NCBI RefSeq assembly: GCF_015277775.1
Contig: NZ_CP063849.1
Location: forward strand, 3,410,001-3,474,000
From: Paludibaculum fermentans
GTDB lineage: Bacteria; Acidobacteriota; Terriglobia; Bryobacterales; Bryobacteraceae
Direction of reading: 5' to 3'
Length of the DNA stretch: 64,000 nt
In this document: piece by piece, positions 49,892 to 58,259 of the stretch
Numbering within the stretch: position 1 is the first letter of the stretch
Layout of the letters: every line of letters begins with the position of its first letter
Program-made: the position numbers and the translations under genes
The notes under the pieces: model-generated
What the model was told of the DNA's origin: nothing
The model's input: the letters and a program-made list of their open reading frames with translations, nothing else
Database searches by the model: none

Positions 49892-51547
49892 TCATTTTAG
49901 CCGTGCCCTGAGCCCCTTCACGTCCAGGTCGCAGAACGCGGGCCGGCTCTTGGCCCGCGCCTGGACCTGGCCCAGCCGAGTGAACTCCATCGAAGCCTGA
50001 CTGCCGGCATCGAAGGCCGGCCAGTTGGGGAGTTTGGGTCCATTCGGGTTCCCGGTCTTGGCGAAGTTCGTCCAATAATCCATGATGGATTCGCCCAAAG
50101 CGTAATCGACCGGCTCAAAGGGAAGCCAGTTCCAGGCCGCTTTGCGGAATGCGCCGAAGACGTAAGGCAGTTCGAGGCTGTGGAAGGAACCCAGCGTCTT
50201 CTCTCCCTTGCCGGGTATGGAACGCAGGAACTGATAGACGTAGGCAGGGTGACCGGTGCCGGCATTCAGCAACGACATCGCCATGGCCGGGCAGGCGCAG
50301 ACGACGTCATTGATCCAGCTATCGGCGGACTCCGTCCGGCCCAGGACGTTGTTGATCACGAAGAGCCCGGTCACAACCGACGCAGAGCCTGCGTAAAAGA
50401 TGCGGATGGTTTCCTTGACCGAGTCGCCGGCCAGGCCGCGATTCGCACTCCCTGAGGAAGACGGGCCTCGAAAGACGCTCATCTCCCGGCCGTTGTTGCC
50501 GATCATCAGATCCACCGGCAATTGACGGCCCTCGGCAAATATCTTCGCCGGAGGCTCGCGCAGGCACCATCCATCCAATACGAACCCCGGATCCGCTGCA
50601 TGGGTTGCCGCCTCGCGAGCCGCATTGACCACACTGTCAGGAGACGAGTCGCGCAGCTTCTGAAGATTGGCGGGGGCGCCGAGGGAACGGGCCACGCTCT
50701 CACCGAACAGCTCACCCTTCTCCCGCGCGACCGGGTGATGGGCCAGGCTGAGTACCGGACCACTCTCCAGAATGACCCGCTGGAACAGGCCCACCGACAG
50801 CGGGGAGCAAAGTAGAAGCCCCGCGTTGATGGAACCGGCTGATTCGCCGAAGACGGTGACGCGCTTGGGATCACCACCAAACTGAGCGATGTTCTGCCGG
50901 ACCCACTGCAGCGCCGCTAGCTGATCGAGCAGGCCGTAGTTTCCGGAGGCGTGATGGGGTGACTCGCGAGTGAGCTCCGGATGAGCAAAGAAGCCAAGCA
51001 CACCGAGGCGGTAGTTGAGAGTGACGACCACGACGCCTTTGCGAGCCAGGGCAGCGCCGTCGTAGCCGTTCTCGCCGCCGCTGCCGATTGTGTTTGAACC
51101 ACCGTGAATCCAGACCATGACCGGAGCCGGGTTCCTGGCCGGCCACTGGGGCGCCCAGACGTTGAGGTAAAGGCAATCCTCGGAGATCGTGATGGGCGTG
51201 TGGTTGTATTGCGTGCCGTACCGCTCGGCCAGCGGCTTGAGGAAACGCCCGTTGCCAAGCGCAGGCTGGATGCAGGAAGCGGACACCCGGTTGGCGTCGC
51301 GGACGCCCTTCCACGGCTGAACGGGCTGTGGCTCACGCCAGCGGAGATCTTTCACAGGCGGCCGGGCGAACGGGATGCCTTTGAACACGCCTCCTCCGGG
51401 CAATGAGGAATCGAGCAGGCCGCGGATCGAGCCGCCAGTCACGCTGGCGACCGGTGCTTCGGCCGCAGCCGGAGAAGTCGGGTTGGACAAGGCGGCGAGC
51501 GTGAAGAGGAAGAGGCCGGCTGCAGTTCGCACGATTCGTCGGTTCAA
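49892..51547 (-). CDS. Secreted type-B carboxylesterase
   Basis: A 551-residue alpha/beta hydrolase. The TTG at 51547 is chosen because AGGACCAGGAC lies just upstream and it starts a signal peptide (NRRIVRTAAGLFLFTLAAL ... AAAEA); a longer TTG start at 51613 is possible. Family features: GSIRGLL and FKGIPFARPPV near the N-terminus, EDCLYLNVWAPQ, PVMVWIHGGSNTIGS (oxyanion hole), TVFGESAGSINAG (nucleophile Ser) and the late LGSFHSLELPYVF (His). It hydrolyses carboxylic esters outside the cytoplasm. It is convergent with the OYE gene and lies downstream of a TonB receptor. Confidence 0.92.
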   Translation of the reverse strand: MNRRIVRTAAGLFLFTLAALSNPTSPAAAEAPVASVTGGSIRGLLDSSLPGGGVFKGIPFARPPVKDLRWREPQPVQPWKGVRDANRVSASCIQPALGNGRFLKPLAERYGTQYNHTPITISEDCLYLNVWAPQWPARNPAPVMVWIHGGSNTIGSGGENGYDGAALARKGVVVVTLNYRLGVLGFFAHPELTRESPHHASGNYGLLDQLAALQWVRQNIAQFGGDPKRVTVFGESAGSINAGLLLCSPLSVGLFQRVILESGPVLSLAHHPVAREKGELFGESVARSLGAPANLQKLRDSSPDSVVNAAREAATHAADPGFVLDGWCLREPPAKIFAEGRQLPVDLMIGNNGREMSVFRGPSSSGSANRGLAGDSVKETIRIFYAGSASVVTGLFVINNVLGRTESADSWINDVVCACPAMAMSLLNAGTGHPAYVYQFLRSIPGKGEKTLGSFHSLELPYVFGAFRKAAWNWLPFEPVDYALGESIMDYWTNFAKTGNPNGPKLPNWPAFDAGSQASMEFTRLGQVQARAKSRPAFCDLDVKGLRARLK

Positions 51548-51816
51548 GAGTCCTGGTCCTTTCGCACATGCAGACCGGCTGAAGTGAACCGGACCGCTGT
51601 GGATGAAAGACAAGGATATCCGCTCAGCCGGGCGATTGGGGCAGGAGCGGAATCGGGGTTCCCAGGCGAATCTGATTCTTGTCCCGGAGACGGGATGGAT
51701 CGCAGGAAGACGTGTCCACCGGGGAGAAGATTGGGAAGGCGAAAGGGGAAAGGGGAAAGGGCCGGCCGTGCCCGTTGAGAGCTCGGCCGGCCCTATCGAG
51801 GGATCACAAAGCAGGA

Positions 51817-54800
51817 CTAGAACAGGATCTTCAGGGCCAACTGGCCGATGCGGGGATCCTGGGCGCTGGTGATGGTGCCGAAGCCGCCGGCGCTCTGGGT
51901 CACGTTCGGGTTGTTGAAGTTGGCGTGATTGAAGACATTGAAGAACTCCGCGCGGAACTGAAGGTGGTAGCGCTCAGAGCCGAGGGGGAAGTCCTTGAAG
52001 ATGCCGGCGTCCCAATTGACGAGCTTGGGCCCGTGGAGGGCACCCTTGCCCATATTGCCCCAGTTGCCGGTGACGGGGAGGCCGAAGGCAGCGGGATTGA
52101 GGTAGGAGACGCAGGTGCCGGAACCGGTGCAGGCATTGGAGCCGTAGGAGTCGCCGCCGAGGTAATTGGCGCGGTCGCTGCCGATGCCGGTCTGGGACTG
52201 GTCCTTGCCTGCGAGGAGCGTGAGCGGGCCGCCGGTCTGAACGGTGACGATGCCGGAGAGCTGCCAGCCGCCCAGGGCCGTGCGGACAAACATATTGGAA
52301 CCGGCGAGCTTCGGCACATCGTAGACATAAGAGGCGACAAACCGGTGACGGTGGTCGAACTCCGACAGGCCGCGATCGAACTGGTGGCGGCCGGTCATGT
52401 ACCACGGGACGGGCGAGTTGCTGCCCTGGGCAACACCCGTGATGCCCATGTTGGCAGGGGTGCTGTCGATGGACTTGGACCAGGTGTAATTCACCATCGT
52501 GGTGAAGCCCTTGGAGTAGTGTTTCTGCAGGGTGGTCTGGAATGAGTTGAAGCTGGAGTTCTCGTCAAACGAGGCCTGGCTGATGGAGCCGTAGGGCTGG
52601 AACAGGCGGCGGGCGTCGGCTGACAGCTTGCTGCCGGCAGTATAAACCGCGGGATTCATCTCGATGGCTTCGCCGAGATGGGAGCCGTGAGATCCGACGT
52701 ACGCCACACGGCCGACCCACGCATCCGCGAGCTGGCGTTCGACGATGAGGTTCCAGTTGTAGATGACCGGCGCGACGGCCTTGCCGCCATTGGCCGGATC
52801 GTAGGAGATCACCAGCACCGGACCGGGGAAGGCGACGTCCTTGGGGGGCGGCCAAGCGGCTGGATAGGGGTTGGTGATGCCCTTGTACGGGTTGGAGAAG
52901 GAGCCCTGGGGCTGGGTCAGACTGATCTGGGGGCTGAAGGGTGTGACGTCGACGAAGCGGTTGTTATAGACGCCGGGCTGGAGCGCATCGTAGAACATGC
53001 CGATTCCGCCGCGGAGGCTGGTCTTGTTGTCAGAGGTGAGGGCATAGGCGAAGCCGGCGCGGGGGGAGAAGTACTTGAGGTTGGACTTCTGACCCCAGAA
53101 GGGCATGCCCGAATCGCCAGGGAAGAGGAGGCCGGCCGGGGCGTTGGTGTAGACGGAGGAGTGCTTGTTGGCGATGTAGTCAGCGGGCGAGAACTGCTCC
53201 ATGCGGTTCTGCATTTCGTGCCACGGGAAGAAGGGCTCCCAGCGCAGTCCCATGTTGACGGTGAGGCGCTGGCTGGCATGGTAGTCGTCCTGGATATAGA
53301 GGCTGTAGGAGTACAGCTGATTGTCCTTGTACTCGCCGTAACCCTGCGCGAAGGTGCGGACGTAGCCCAGCATGAAACTGGCCAGCGCGTCGTTGGTGTT
53401 ATCCGCGGTGAAGCTGAAGGATCCGGAGGTGCGGAACAGGTTGCGCAGCAGGACCTGGCCGCGAATGGCAGCGCCGCCGAAGGCGATGTTGTGCTTGCCG
53501 CGGATCCAGCTCACGTCGTTGCTGAGGTTGTACTGGTTGCGAATGAACGAGGCGGGATCCGTTTGTCCCTGGCTGAAGAAACCGGAGACGGAGATGCCGT
53601 TGAGCGCCTTAATGGTGGGCTGCCAGATATTCACGCCGAGGTCGGCCAGGTTGATGGTGTCGAGCGACGGGCCGCGGATCGAAGTCTCACGGGAGAAGGA
53701 GGCGCGGAACTCATTGATGACCGAAGGCGAGAACATGTGCGTCTCGCTGATCAAAGCGTTCTGGCTGATGATGGTTGAGTAATTCGAGTTGGCGAGATAG
53801 TTCGCCTGCTCCAGGAAGCTCTTGTTGCTGAACTTGTCGTAGAAGTAGCGGGCGCTGAGGCGATCTTTCTCGCTGAACGTGTGGTCGCCGCGAGTGAGGA
53901 ACTCGTTGAAGTTCTGCGCGAGCGGAGTGGAGTAGAAGATGCGGCCATTGCCGGAGCCCTGGACCGGAATGTACTTCATGAACTTCACAGCAGCGGGGTC
54001 GAGGCGGCTGGTGGGGATAATGTTGCCGGCGAATGGGGTGCCCGTGGTGGGATCGAGGACGGTGGTCGCTTTGGAGAACGGGTTGGCCGGGTCAGTGGCA
54101 CTCAGGACATTGGAGAAGTCTCCTGTGGTGTTCTGGGTGAGGGGCACGTAGGCGTTTGACGTGTTGCCGACGTTGCGGATGAGGGTGCCCTGATAACCGA
54201 AGAAGAAGAAGTCTCTGTTCTTACCGTTATAGACGCCAGGAATCGTGATGGGTCCGCCGACGGTGCCGCCGAACTGGTTGCGCTTGAGCAGGTCGCGCTT
54301 GGCGGCGAAGAAATTGCGGGCGTTGAATTCGGCATTGCGGACAAATTCGAAGCCGCTGCCGTGGAACTCATTGGTTCCTGACTTCGTGACAACGTTGACG
54401 ACGCCGCCGGCATTGCCTCCAAACTTGGCGGCGTAGTTCGAGGTCTGCACGGAGAACTCCTGCAGGGCGTCCGGGAAGGGGAAGGGCTGGTTGACGTTGG
54501 TGTAGATGTCGTTGTTGTAGGAGCCGTCGAGACGGAAGGAGATCTGGTTCTGGCGGCTGCCGTTGGTGGACACCGTGACAACAGACGGGAAGGTCTTCGT
54601 ATTGCCCTGGTCAACGTCGTTGGCGGGCGCAGGGATGGCGCCAGGCACGACGAGCAGGAGGGAGGCGGCATTGCGGCCGTTGAGCGGCAGATCCACAACG
54701 CGGCGCTGGTCTACGACAGCGTTGGCGGTGGCGCTGGTGGTATCGACCTGGATCGATTCGGCACTGACGTTGACGCTTTCCACCGCCTGCTGAACGGAAA

Positions 54801-55134
54801 GCGGAAGATTGACGGTGAGGTTCTGGTCCGCCTGCAGTTGGATGGCTTTGCGGGTGAGGTTGGCAAAACCGGAAGATTCGACCGTGATGGTATAGAGCGC
54901 GGGCCGAAGGGCAGGCACGACGTAGTAGCCCTGGTCGTTGGTATTGGTTTCGCGTGAGTTGGCTGTGGCTTCGTCGGTGATGCGAATTTTGGCGGAGGGA
55001 ACAACGGCACCCGTGGGGTCAGTAACTGTACCGACAATGGTGCCGAAGCCCTGACCAAAGGCGGCGAGGCCGGTGATCGACAGGAGGAGGAGTGGCGCAA
55101 CTTTGCGCAGTGAGCGAAGGCATGGTGACGACAT
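51817..55134 (-). CDS. Oar-like TonB-dependent outer-membrane receptor
   Basis: A 1105-residue receptor. The ATG at 55134 follows GGAAGGG and begins a signal peptide (LRSLRKVAPLLLLSITGLAAFGQG). Residues ~28-110 are a carboxypeptidase-regulatory-like domain (GTIVGTVTDPTGAVVPSAKI), then a plug region (DLPLNGRNAASLLLVVPG, RLDGSYNNDIY, AKFGGNAGGVVNVVTKSGTN) and a long C-terminal beta-barrel ending QLALKILF with a terminal aromatic. This architecture is that of the large Acidobacterial Oar-like families that import oligosaccharides or other ligands. The divergent region upstream contains several palindromes; the genes beyond it encode secreted degradative enzymes. Confidence 0.93.
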   Translation of the reverse strand: MSSPCLRSLRKVAPLLLLSITGLAAFGQGFGTIVGTVTDPTGAVVPSAKIRITDEATANSRETNTNDQGYYVVPALRPALYTITVESSGFANLTRKAIQLQADQNLTVNLPLSVQQAVESVNVSAESIQVDTTSATANAVVDQRRVVDLPLNGRNAASLLLVVPGAIPAPANDVDQGNTKTFPSVVTVSTNGSRQNQISFRLDGSYNNDIYTNVNQPFPFPDALQEFSVQTSNYAAKFGGNAGGVVNVVTKSGTNEFHGSGFEFVRNAEFNARNFFAAKRDLLKRNQFGGTVGGPITIPGVYNGKNRDFFFFGYQGTLIRNVGNTSNAYVPLTQNTTGDFSNVLSATDPANPFSKATTVLDPTTGTPFAGNIIPTSRLDPAAVKFMKYIPVQGSGNGRIFYSTPLAQNFNEFLTRGDHTFSEKDRLSARYFYDKFSNKSFLEQANYLANSNYSTIISQNALISETHMFSPSVINEFRASFSRETSIRGPSLDTINLADLGVNIWQPTIKALNGISVSGFFSQGQTDPASFIRNQYNLSNDVSWIRGKHNIAFGGAAIRGQVLLRNLFRTSGSFSFTADNTNDALASFMLGYVRTFAQGYGEYKDNQLYSYSLYIQDDYHASQRLTVNMGLRWEPFFPWHEMQNRMEQFSPADYIANKHSSVYTNAPAGLLFPGDSGMPFWGQKSNLKYFSPRAGFAYALTSDNKTSLRGGIGMFYDALQPGVYNNRFVDVTPFSPQISLTQPQGSFSNPYKGITNPYPAAWPPPKDVAFPGPVLVISYDPANGGKAVAPVIYNWNLIVERQLADAWVGRVAYVGSHGSHLGEAIEMNPAVYTAGSKLSADARRLFQPYGSISQASFDENSSFNSFQTTLQKHYSKGFTTMVNYTWSKSIDSTPANMGITGVAQGSNSPVPWYMTGRHQFDRGLSEFDHRHRFVASYVYDVPKLAGSNMFVRTALGGWQLSGIVTVQTGGPLTLLAGKDQSQTGIGSDRANYLGGDSYGSNACTGSGTCVSYLNPAAFGLPVTGNWGNMGKGALHGPKLVNWDAGIFKDFPLGSERYHLQFRAEFFNVFNHANFNNPNVTQSAGGFGTITSAQDPRIGQLALKILF

Positions 55135-55341
55135 GGTAGAACCCTTCCGGCGGGCTGGAAGGAGACTCACTCTGTCGAGGGTGCGAGTTTCCATTCCGAC
55201 CTGCATTTCTATTCGTACATGCGCAAGGATCGGGATCAGACCCTTTGCAGCAAAACTGGCTCAGTATGCACCTACATCTCATTGTCATGCCAGTGTGATG
55301 AAGAGACCGGCGATATGTCACCCCAGGAATCGCTACAACTG

Positions 55342-55355
55342 ACTGATAAATCAGT
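55342..55355. promoter_or_regulatory. Palindrome ACTGAT-AA-ATCAGT
   Basis: A perfect 6-bp inverted repeat with a 2-base centre, within the divergent control region. Which regulator binds it is unknown. Confidence 0.45.
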
Positions 55356-55405
55356 AAAAGATCGCGCGTCAAGCGTGGGACAGACATCAACGGCACTGAG
55401 TGTGT

Positions 55406-55422
55406 ATTCCGCAATGCGGAAT
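55406..55422. promoter_or_regulatory. 17-bp perfect palindrome, IclR-like site
   Basis: ATTCCGCA-A-TGCGGAAT, perfect 8-bp arms. The TTCCGCn(n)GCGGAA form resembles operators described for IclR-type regulators; the assignment is tentative. Confidence 0.5.
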
Positions 55423-55431
55423 TAACAAAAA

Positions 55432-55441
55432 TAAGCGCTTA
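55432..55441. promoter_or_regulatory. LacI-like palindrome TAAGCGCTTA
   Basis: Has the AAnCGnTT core seen at 10717-10730, flanked by ATAAAA and CATG. It lies 9 bases after the IclR-like palindrome, so two regulators may act here. Confidence 0.45.
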
Positions 55442-55681
55442 CATGAATTCGGCCAGGCAAGACTCAATGGCCAATCTTTCGAGAGGAGCGGGATCGGCGA
55501 AGCCATGGGCGATGTGGCATTCGCCCACGCCAGCGGGAACCCAACCGCAGGGGTTCACTCTTACCGGTTGCTATCGATTGATCAATCCACCCCCGGTTGC
55601 AGGGAGCCGGCGGGTCCCGGGCAGGATTGGGATAGACTCCTATTGATCTGGAAACGTTCTCACCGAAAGGCGCGCAATCTC

Positions 55682-56590
55682 ATGACAGCATCCCGTGGCC
55701 TCGTCGCCCGCCTCGTTCGTCCCAGGCTCTCCCTGGGCGCCGCCCTTACCCTCTGCCTGGCGGGGCTCCCCGCTGGGTTATCCGGCCAATCCGTACCACC
55801 AGCATTGGAGTCCCCTGGGGTGCGTCCGCCCCAGACGGGCCCCAATGGCGAGAAGTACATCGGCATGCCCAAGTTTCACGAGCCGGCGCCCTATGACATT
55901 AACGAGCACACCGGGTACCACCAGATCTTTGATGGGAGCAGCTTCCAGGGATGGGATGCCGACCCCGGCATCTGGCGTGTGGAGAACGGCGTGATGATTG
56001 GCGAAACACTGGAAGGCAAGCCGAAGGGAAACAACTACATCGTCTACAAAGGCGACAAGCCTCGCGACTTTGACCTGAAGCTCCAGATGAAGATCGAGAA
56101 GGGCGGCGGAGGCGGGATTCAATACCGCAGTGTAACGGGAATACCCTGGACACGGCCGCAGCCGCAGGGACAGCCGCCTTACGACCTCAAGTTCATGATG
56201 ACCGGACCGCAGGCGGATTTCTGGTTTCCGGTGACCGCGCGCACGTCGGAGTACACCGGGCAATGGTACTCGGAGAACACGATGCAGGGCATCCTCGCGT
56301 ATCGAGGCCAGGTCACGCAGGCACTGCCGGGCCAGACCAACCGGCTGGTCGCGAACATCGGCGACCGCCAGGCCCTGGGCGGATATGTGAAGGTGAACGA
56401 ATGGAACGACTACCAGATCATCGCCCGCGGCGGAGTGATGATGCACATCATGAACGGCCAATTGATGGCTGTGTTCATTGATGACACGAAGGACTCAGTC
56501 AACAACCAACCCGGGCTGATCGGCTTCGAGATCGAAAGCCAGCCATGCAAGATCTCCGTAAGGAATATCTGGCTGCGGAAATTTGATTAG
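55682..56590 (+). CDS. Secreted DUF1080 (3-keto-disaccharide hydrolase-like) protein
   Basis: A 302-residue protein. The ATG at 55682 begins a signal peptide (LVRPRLSLGAALTLCLAGLPAGLSGQ). The DUF1080 concanavalin-like domain starts at GYHQIFDGSSFQGWDADPGIWRVENGVMIGE and continues through DFDLKLQMKIEKGGGGGIQYRS, EWNDYQIIARGG and the closing strand KISVRNIWLRKF. DUF1080 proteins are frequent in Acidobacteria, Planctomycetes and Bacteroidetes, and some hydrolyse 3-keto-glycosides. It is divergent from the TonB receptor, so the pair may handle the same glycan (inference). Confidence 0.9.
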   Translation: MTASRGLVARLVRPRLSLGAALTLCLAGLPAGLSGQSVPPALESPGVRPPQTGPNGEKYIGMPKFHEPAPYDINEHTGYHQIFDGSSFQGWDADPGIWRVENGVMIGETLEGKPKGNNYIVYKGDKPRDFDLKLQMKIEKGGGGGIQYRSVTGIPWTRPQPQGQPPYDLKFMMTGPQADFWFPVTARTSEYTGQWYSENTMQGILAYRGQVTQALPGQTNRLVANIGDRQALGGYVKVNEWNDYQIIARGGVMMHIMNGQLMAVFIDDTKDSVNNQPGLIGFEIESQPCKISVRNIWLRKFD

Positions 56591-56614
56591 GGAGCATCGC
56601 GGCGCCCTGGAAGG

Positions 56615-58192
56615 TCAGGGCTGGACGCAAGTGAAGTTCGCCGCCTCGTCGATGCTGCCGCTGCCTTTGTACCTGGCGACCTGCGGGTAGGCGCACAACG
56701 GCCGGGTGCGCACCGGATTCCCCTGCACTACCCTGGCTGCTTCGATGCGGGTGGGTGCCTTGGCCTGCTCCACCCAATTGAGCAGCGGGGTGGTTGCGTC
56801 GAACTGGCTGGTGCCCACGCCGCCGCCGCAGTGAAACATTCCAGGCACCATGAAGAGCCGGAAGAAGTCGGTGGTGGAGTCGCCCATGGCGGCAAGCACG
56901 CGCTCGTAGTATTCGACACCCATCAGGGGGTTCAACTGCGGGTCGGCCCAGCCGAAGTACATGAGCAGCTTGCCGCCGTGCTTGCGGAAGGCGGTCAGAT
57001 CCGGATCGTTGGCGTCGATGACCTGACGCAATTCCTCCACCTGCGGCGGCGCGCTATCGATGTCAAACAGGCGAAATGCCTCCGCCGGATTGTCGTCGAC
57101 TTTGCCCCCTAGAACGGCCGGCGCGACGTAGCGCAGGAAGTTGTAGCCGTAAGAGGTCCAGGCGCCCGGGCCGTTCGAACCGGGTATCTCCTGCCCGATC
57201 CAGCCACTCTGCCCGTTGGGCCCGGCCACTTCCGGGCCTACCGGCCATCCGGGAAAGAATCGCTTTCCATGGCTCATGACGTCGCTGTAGATCCGTTCCA
57301 GCGACTTCACCTGATCCGCTGTGACGCAATCGGCACCGTCGACTCCGGCGGCGCAGCGGGGCAGATCCCGAGCAGGTTTGAAATCGCAACGCCGCGGATC
57401 TTCGATGAGCCCATCCTTCAGGCCATCCCGGGCATCGCACTTGTCGTAGACCACCTGGGCCAGCAGCCCGAGTTTCGAGGCCGGGAACGGGTTGGCGTTC
57501 ATCCCCTGCATCCAGTAAGCGCGAGAGAGATGAGTGGCTGTCTGGAACAAACCGGGAGCACCGGCGATGATGCCATCGAAGTCGTTGGGGAAGCGCTGCG
57601 CGAGTGTGAGTCCCTGACGCCCGCCCTGCGAGCAGCCTTCGTAGTAAGACTTGCGGGGCGCTTCTCCATAGAACGTCCTGGCCATCAGCTTCGCTAGCTC
57701 CGCGGTCAGATGCAGCGACCGGAAGCCGTAGTCGAGCAACTCCTGCCGGTTGAGCGCGAAGCTGGCGCCGGGCTCCGCCGCGGCCGAGTGCCCCGTGTCT
57801 GTCGAGGCGGTAACAAACCCGGCCTTCAGGCCCCGCGCGGCTGTCGTCAGGCGCCCAGGGGATTCAAAGGATTCCCCCGCCCAGCCACCGTTGCCGAACA
57901 TGTAGAGACGCCCGTTCCATGCGGTGGGCAGTTTGACCTCGATGTTCAGAGCCGGCTGGATGAAGATCCGCACCTGACAGTGCTCAGGTGCCGCGGTGCT
58001 GGCGTCGACCACGGTCGCGCTCACTACGGAGTACTCGAAGTTGGTCAGGCTTCGCAGGTCCGCACACAGGATGGCCGGCTTACCAGTGGGGGCGGGCACC
58101 GGCCAATCCCTTAGGGGTACAACCTGGGCCGACAGCGCGGCGGCGCAGAAGAGAGGAAACAGCGGCTTGAGTTTCGAAATAGTCTTTCGCAT
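56615..58192 (-). CDS. Tannase/feruloyl esterase family protein
   Basis: A 525-residue secreted hydrolase; the ATG at 58192 begins a signal peptide (TISKLKPLFPLFCAAALSA). Family landmarks are WNGRLYMFGNGGWAG, SYYEGCSQGGRQGL (catalytic Ser with the preceding Cys) and MFHCGGG (catalytic His followed by Cys), so the tannase-family CS-D-HC motif with its disulfide is complete; the aspartate lies in the NDPDLTAFRKHGGKLL-WADP region. Enzymes of this family cleave gallate, ferulate or other aromatic esters in plant material. It is convergent with the DUF1080 gene. Confidence 0.92.
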   Translation of the reverse strand: MRKTISKLKPLFPLFCAAALSAQVVPLRDWPVPAPTGKPAILCADLRSLTNFEYSVVSATVVDASTAAPEHCQVRIFIQPALNIEVKLPTAWNGRLYMFGNGGWAGESFESPGRLTTAARGLKAGFVTASTDTGHSAAAEPGASFALNRQELLDYGFRSLHLTAELAKLMARTFYGEAPRKSYYEGCSQGGRQGLTLAQRFPNDFDGIIAGAPGLFQTATHLSRAYWMQGMNANPFPASKLGLLAQVVYDKCDARDGLKDGLIEDPRRCDFKPARDLPRCAAGVDGADCVTADQVKSLERIYSDVMSHGKRFFPGWPVGPEVAGPNGQSGWIGQEIPGSNGPGAWTSYGYNFLRYVAPAVLGGKVDDNPAEAFRLFDIDSAPPQVEELRQVIDANDPDLTAFRKHGGKLLMYFGWADPQLNPLMGVEYYERVLAAMGDSTTDFFRLFMVPGMFHCGGGVGTSQFDATTPLLNWVEQAKAPTRIEAARVVQGNPVRTRPLCAYPQVARYKGSGSIDEAANFTCVQP

Positions 58193-58259
58193 CACGGGAA
58201 GTTTCGAGTCTATCCCATGCCGGCGTTCGCAACCCGCCGGGGCAGGCTGACCGGAGCCG

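Larger units (their letters stand above)
55135..55681. other. Intergenic region with three palindromes
   Basis: About 550 bases between the divergent TonB receptor and DUF1080 genes. It contains ACTGAT-AA-ATCAGT (55342-55355), ATTCCGCA-A-TGCGGAAT (55406-55422) and TAAGCGCTTA (55432-55441). No extra gene is supported; the DUF1080 frame is open further upstream, but no ribosome-binding site is visible there. Confidence 0.7.
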
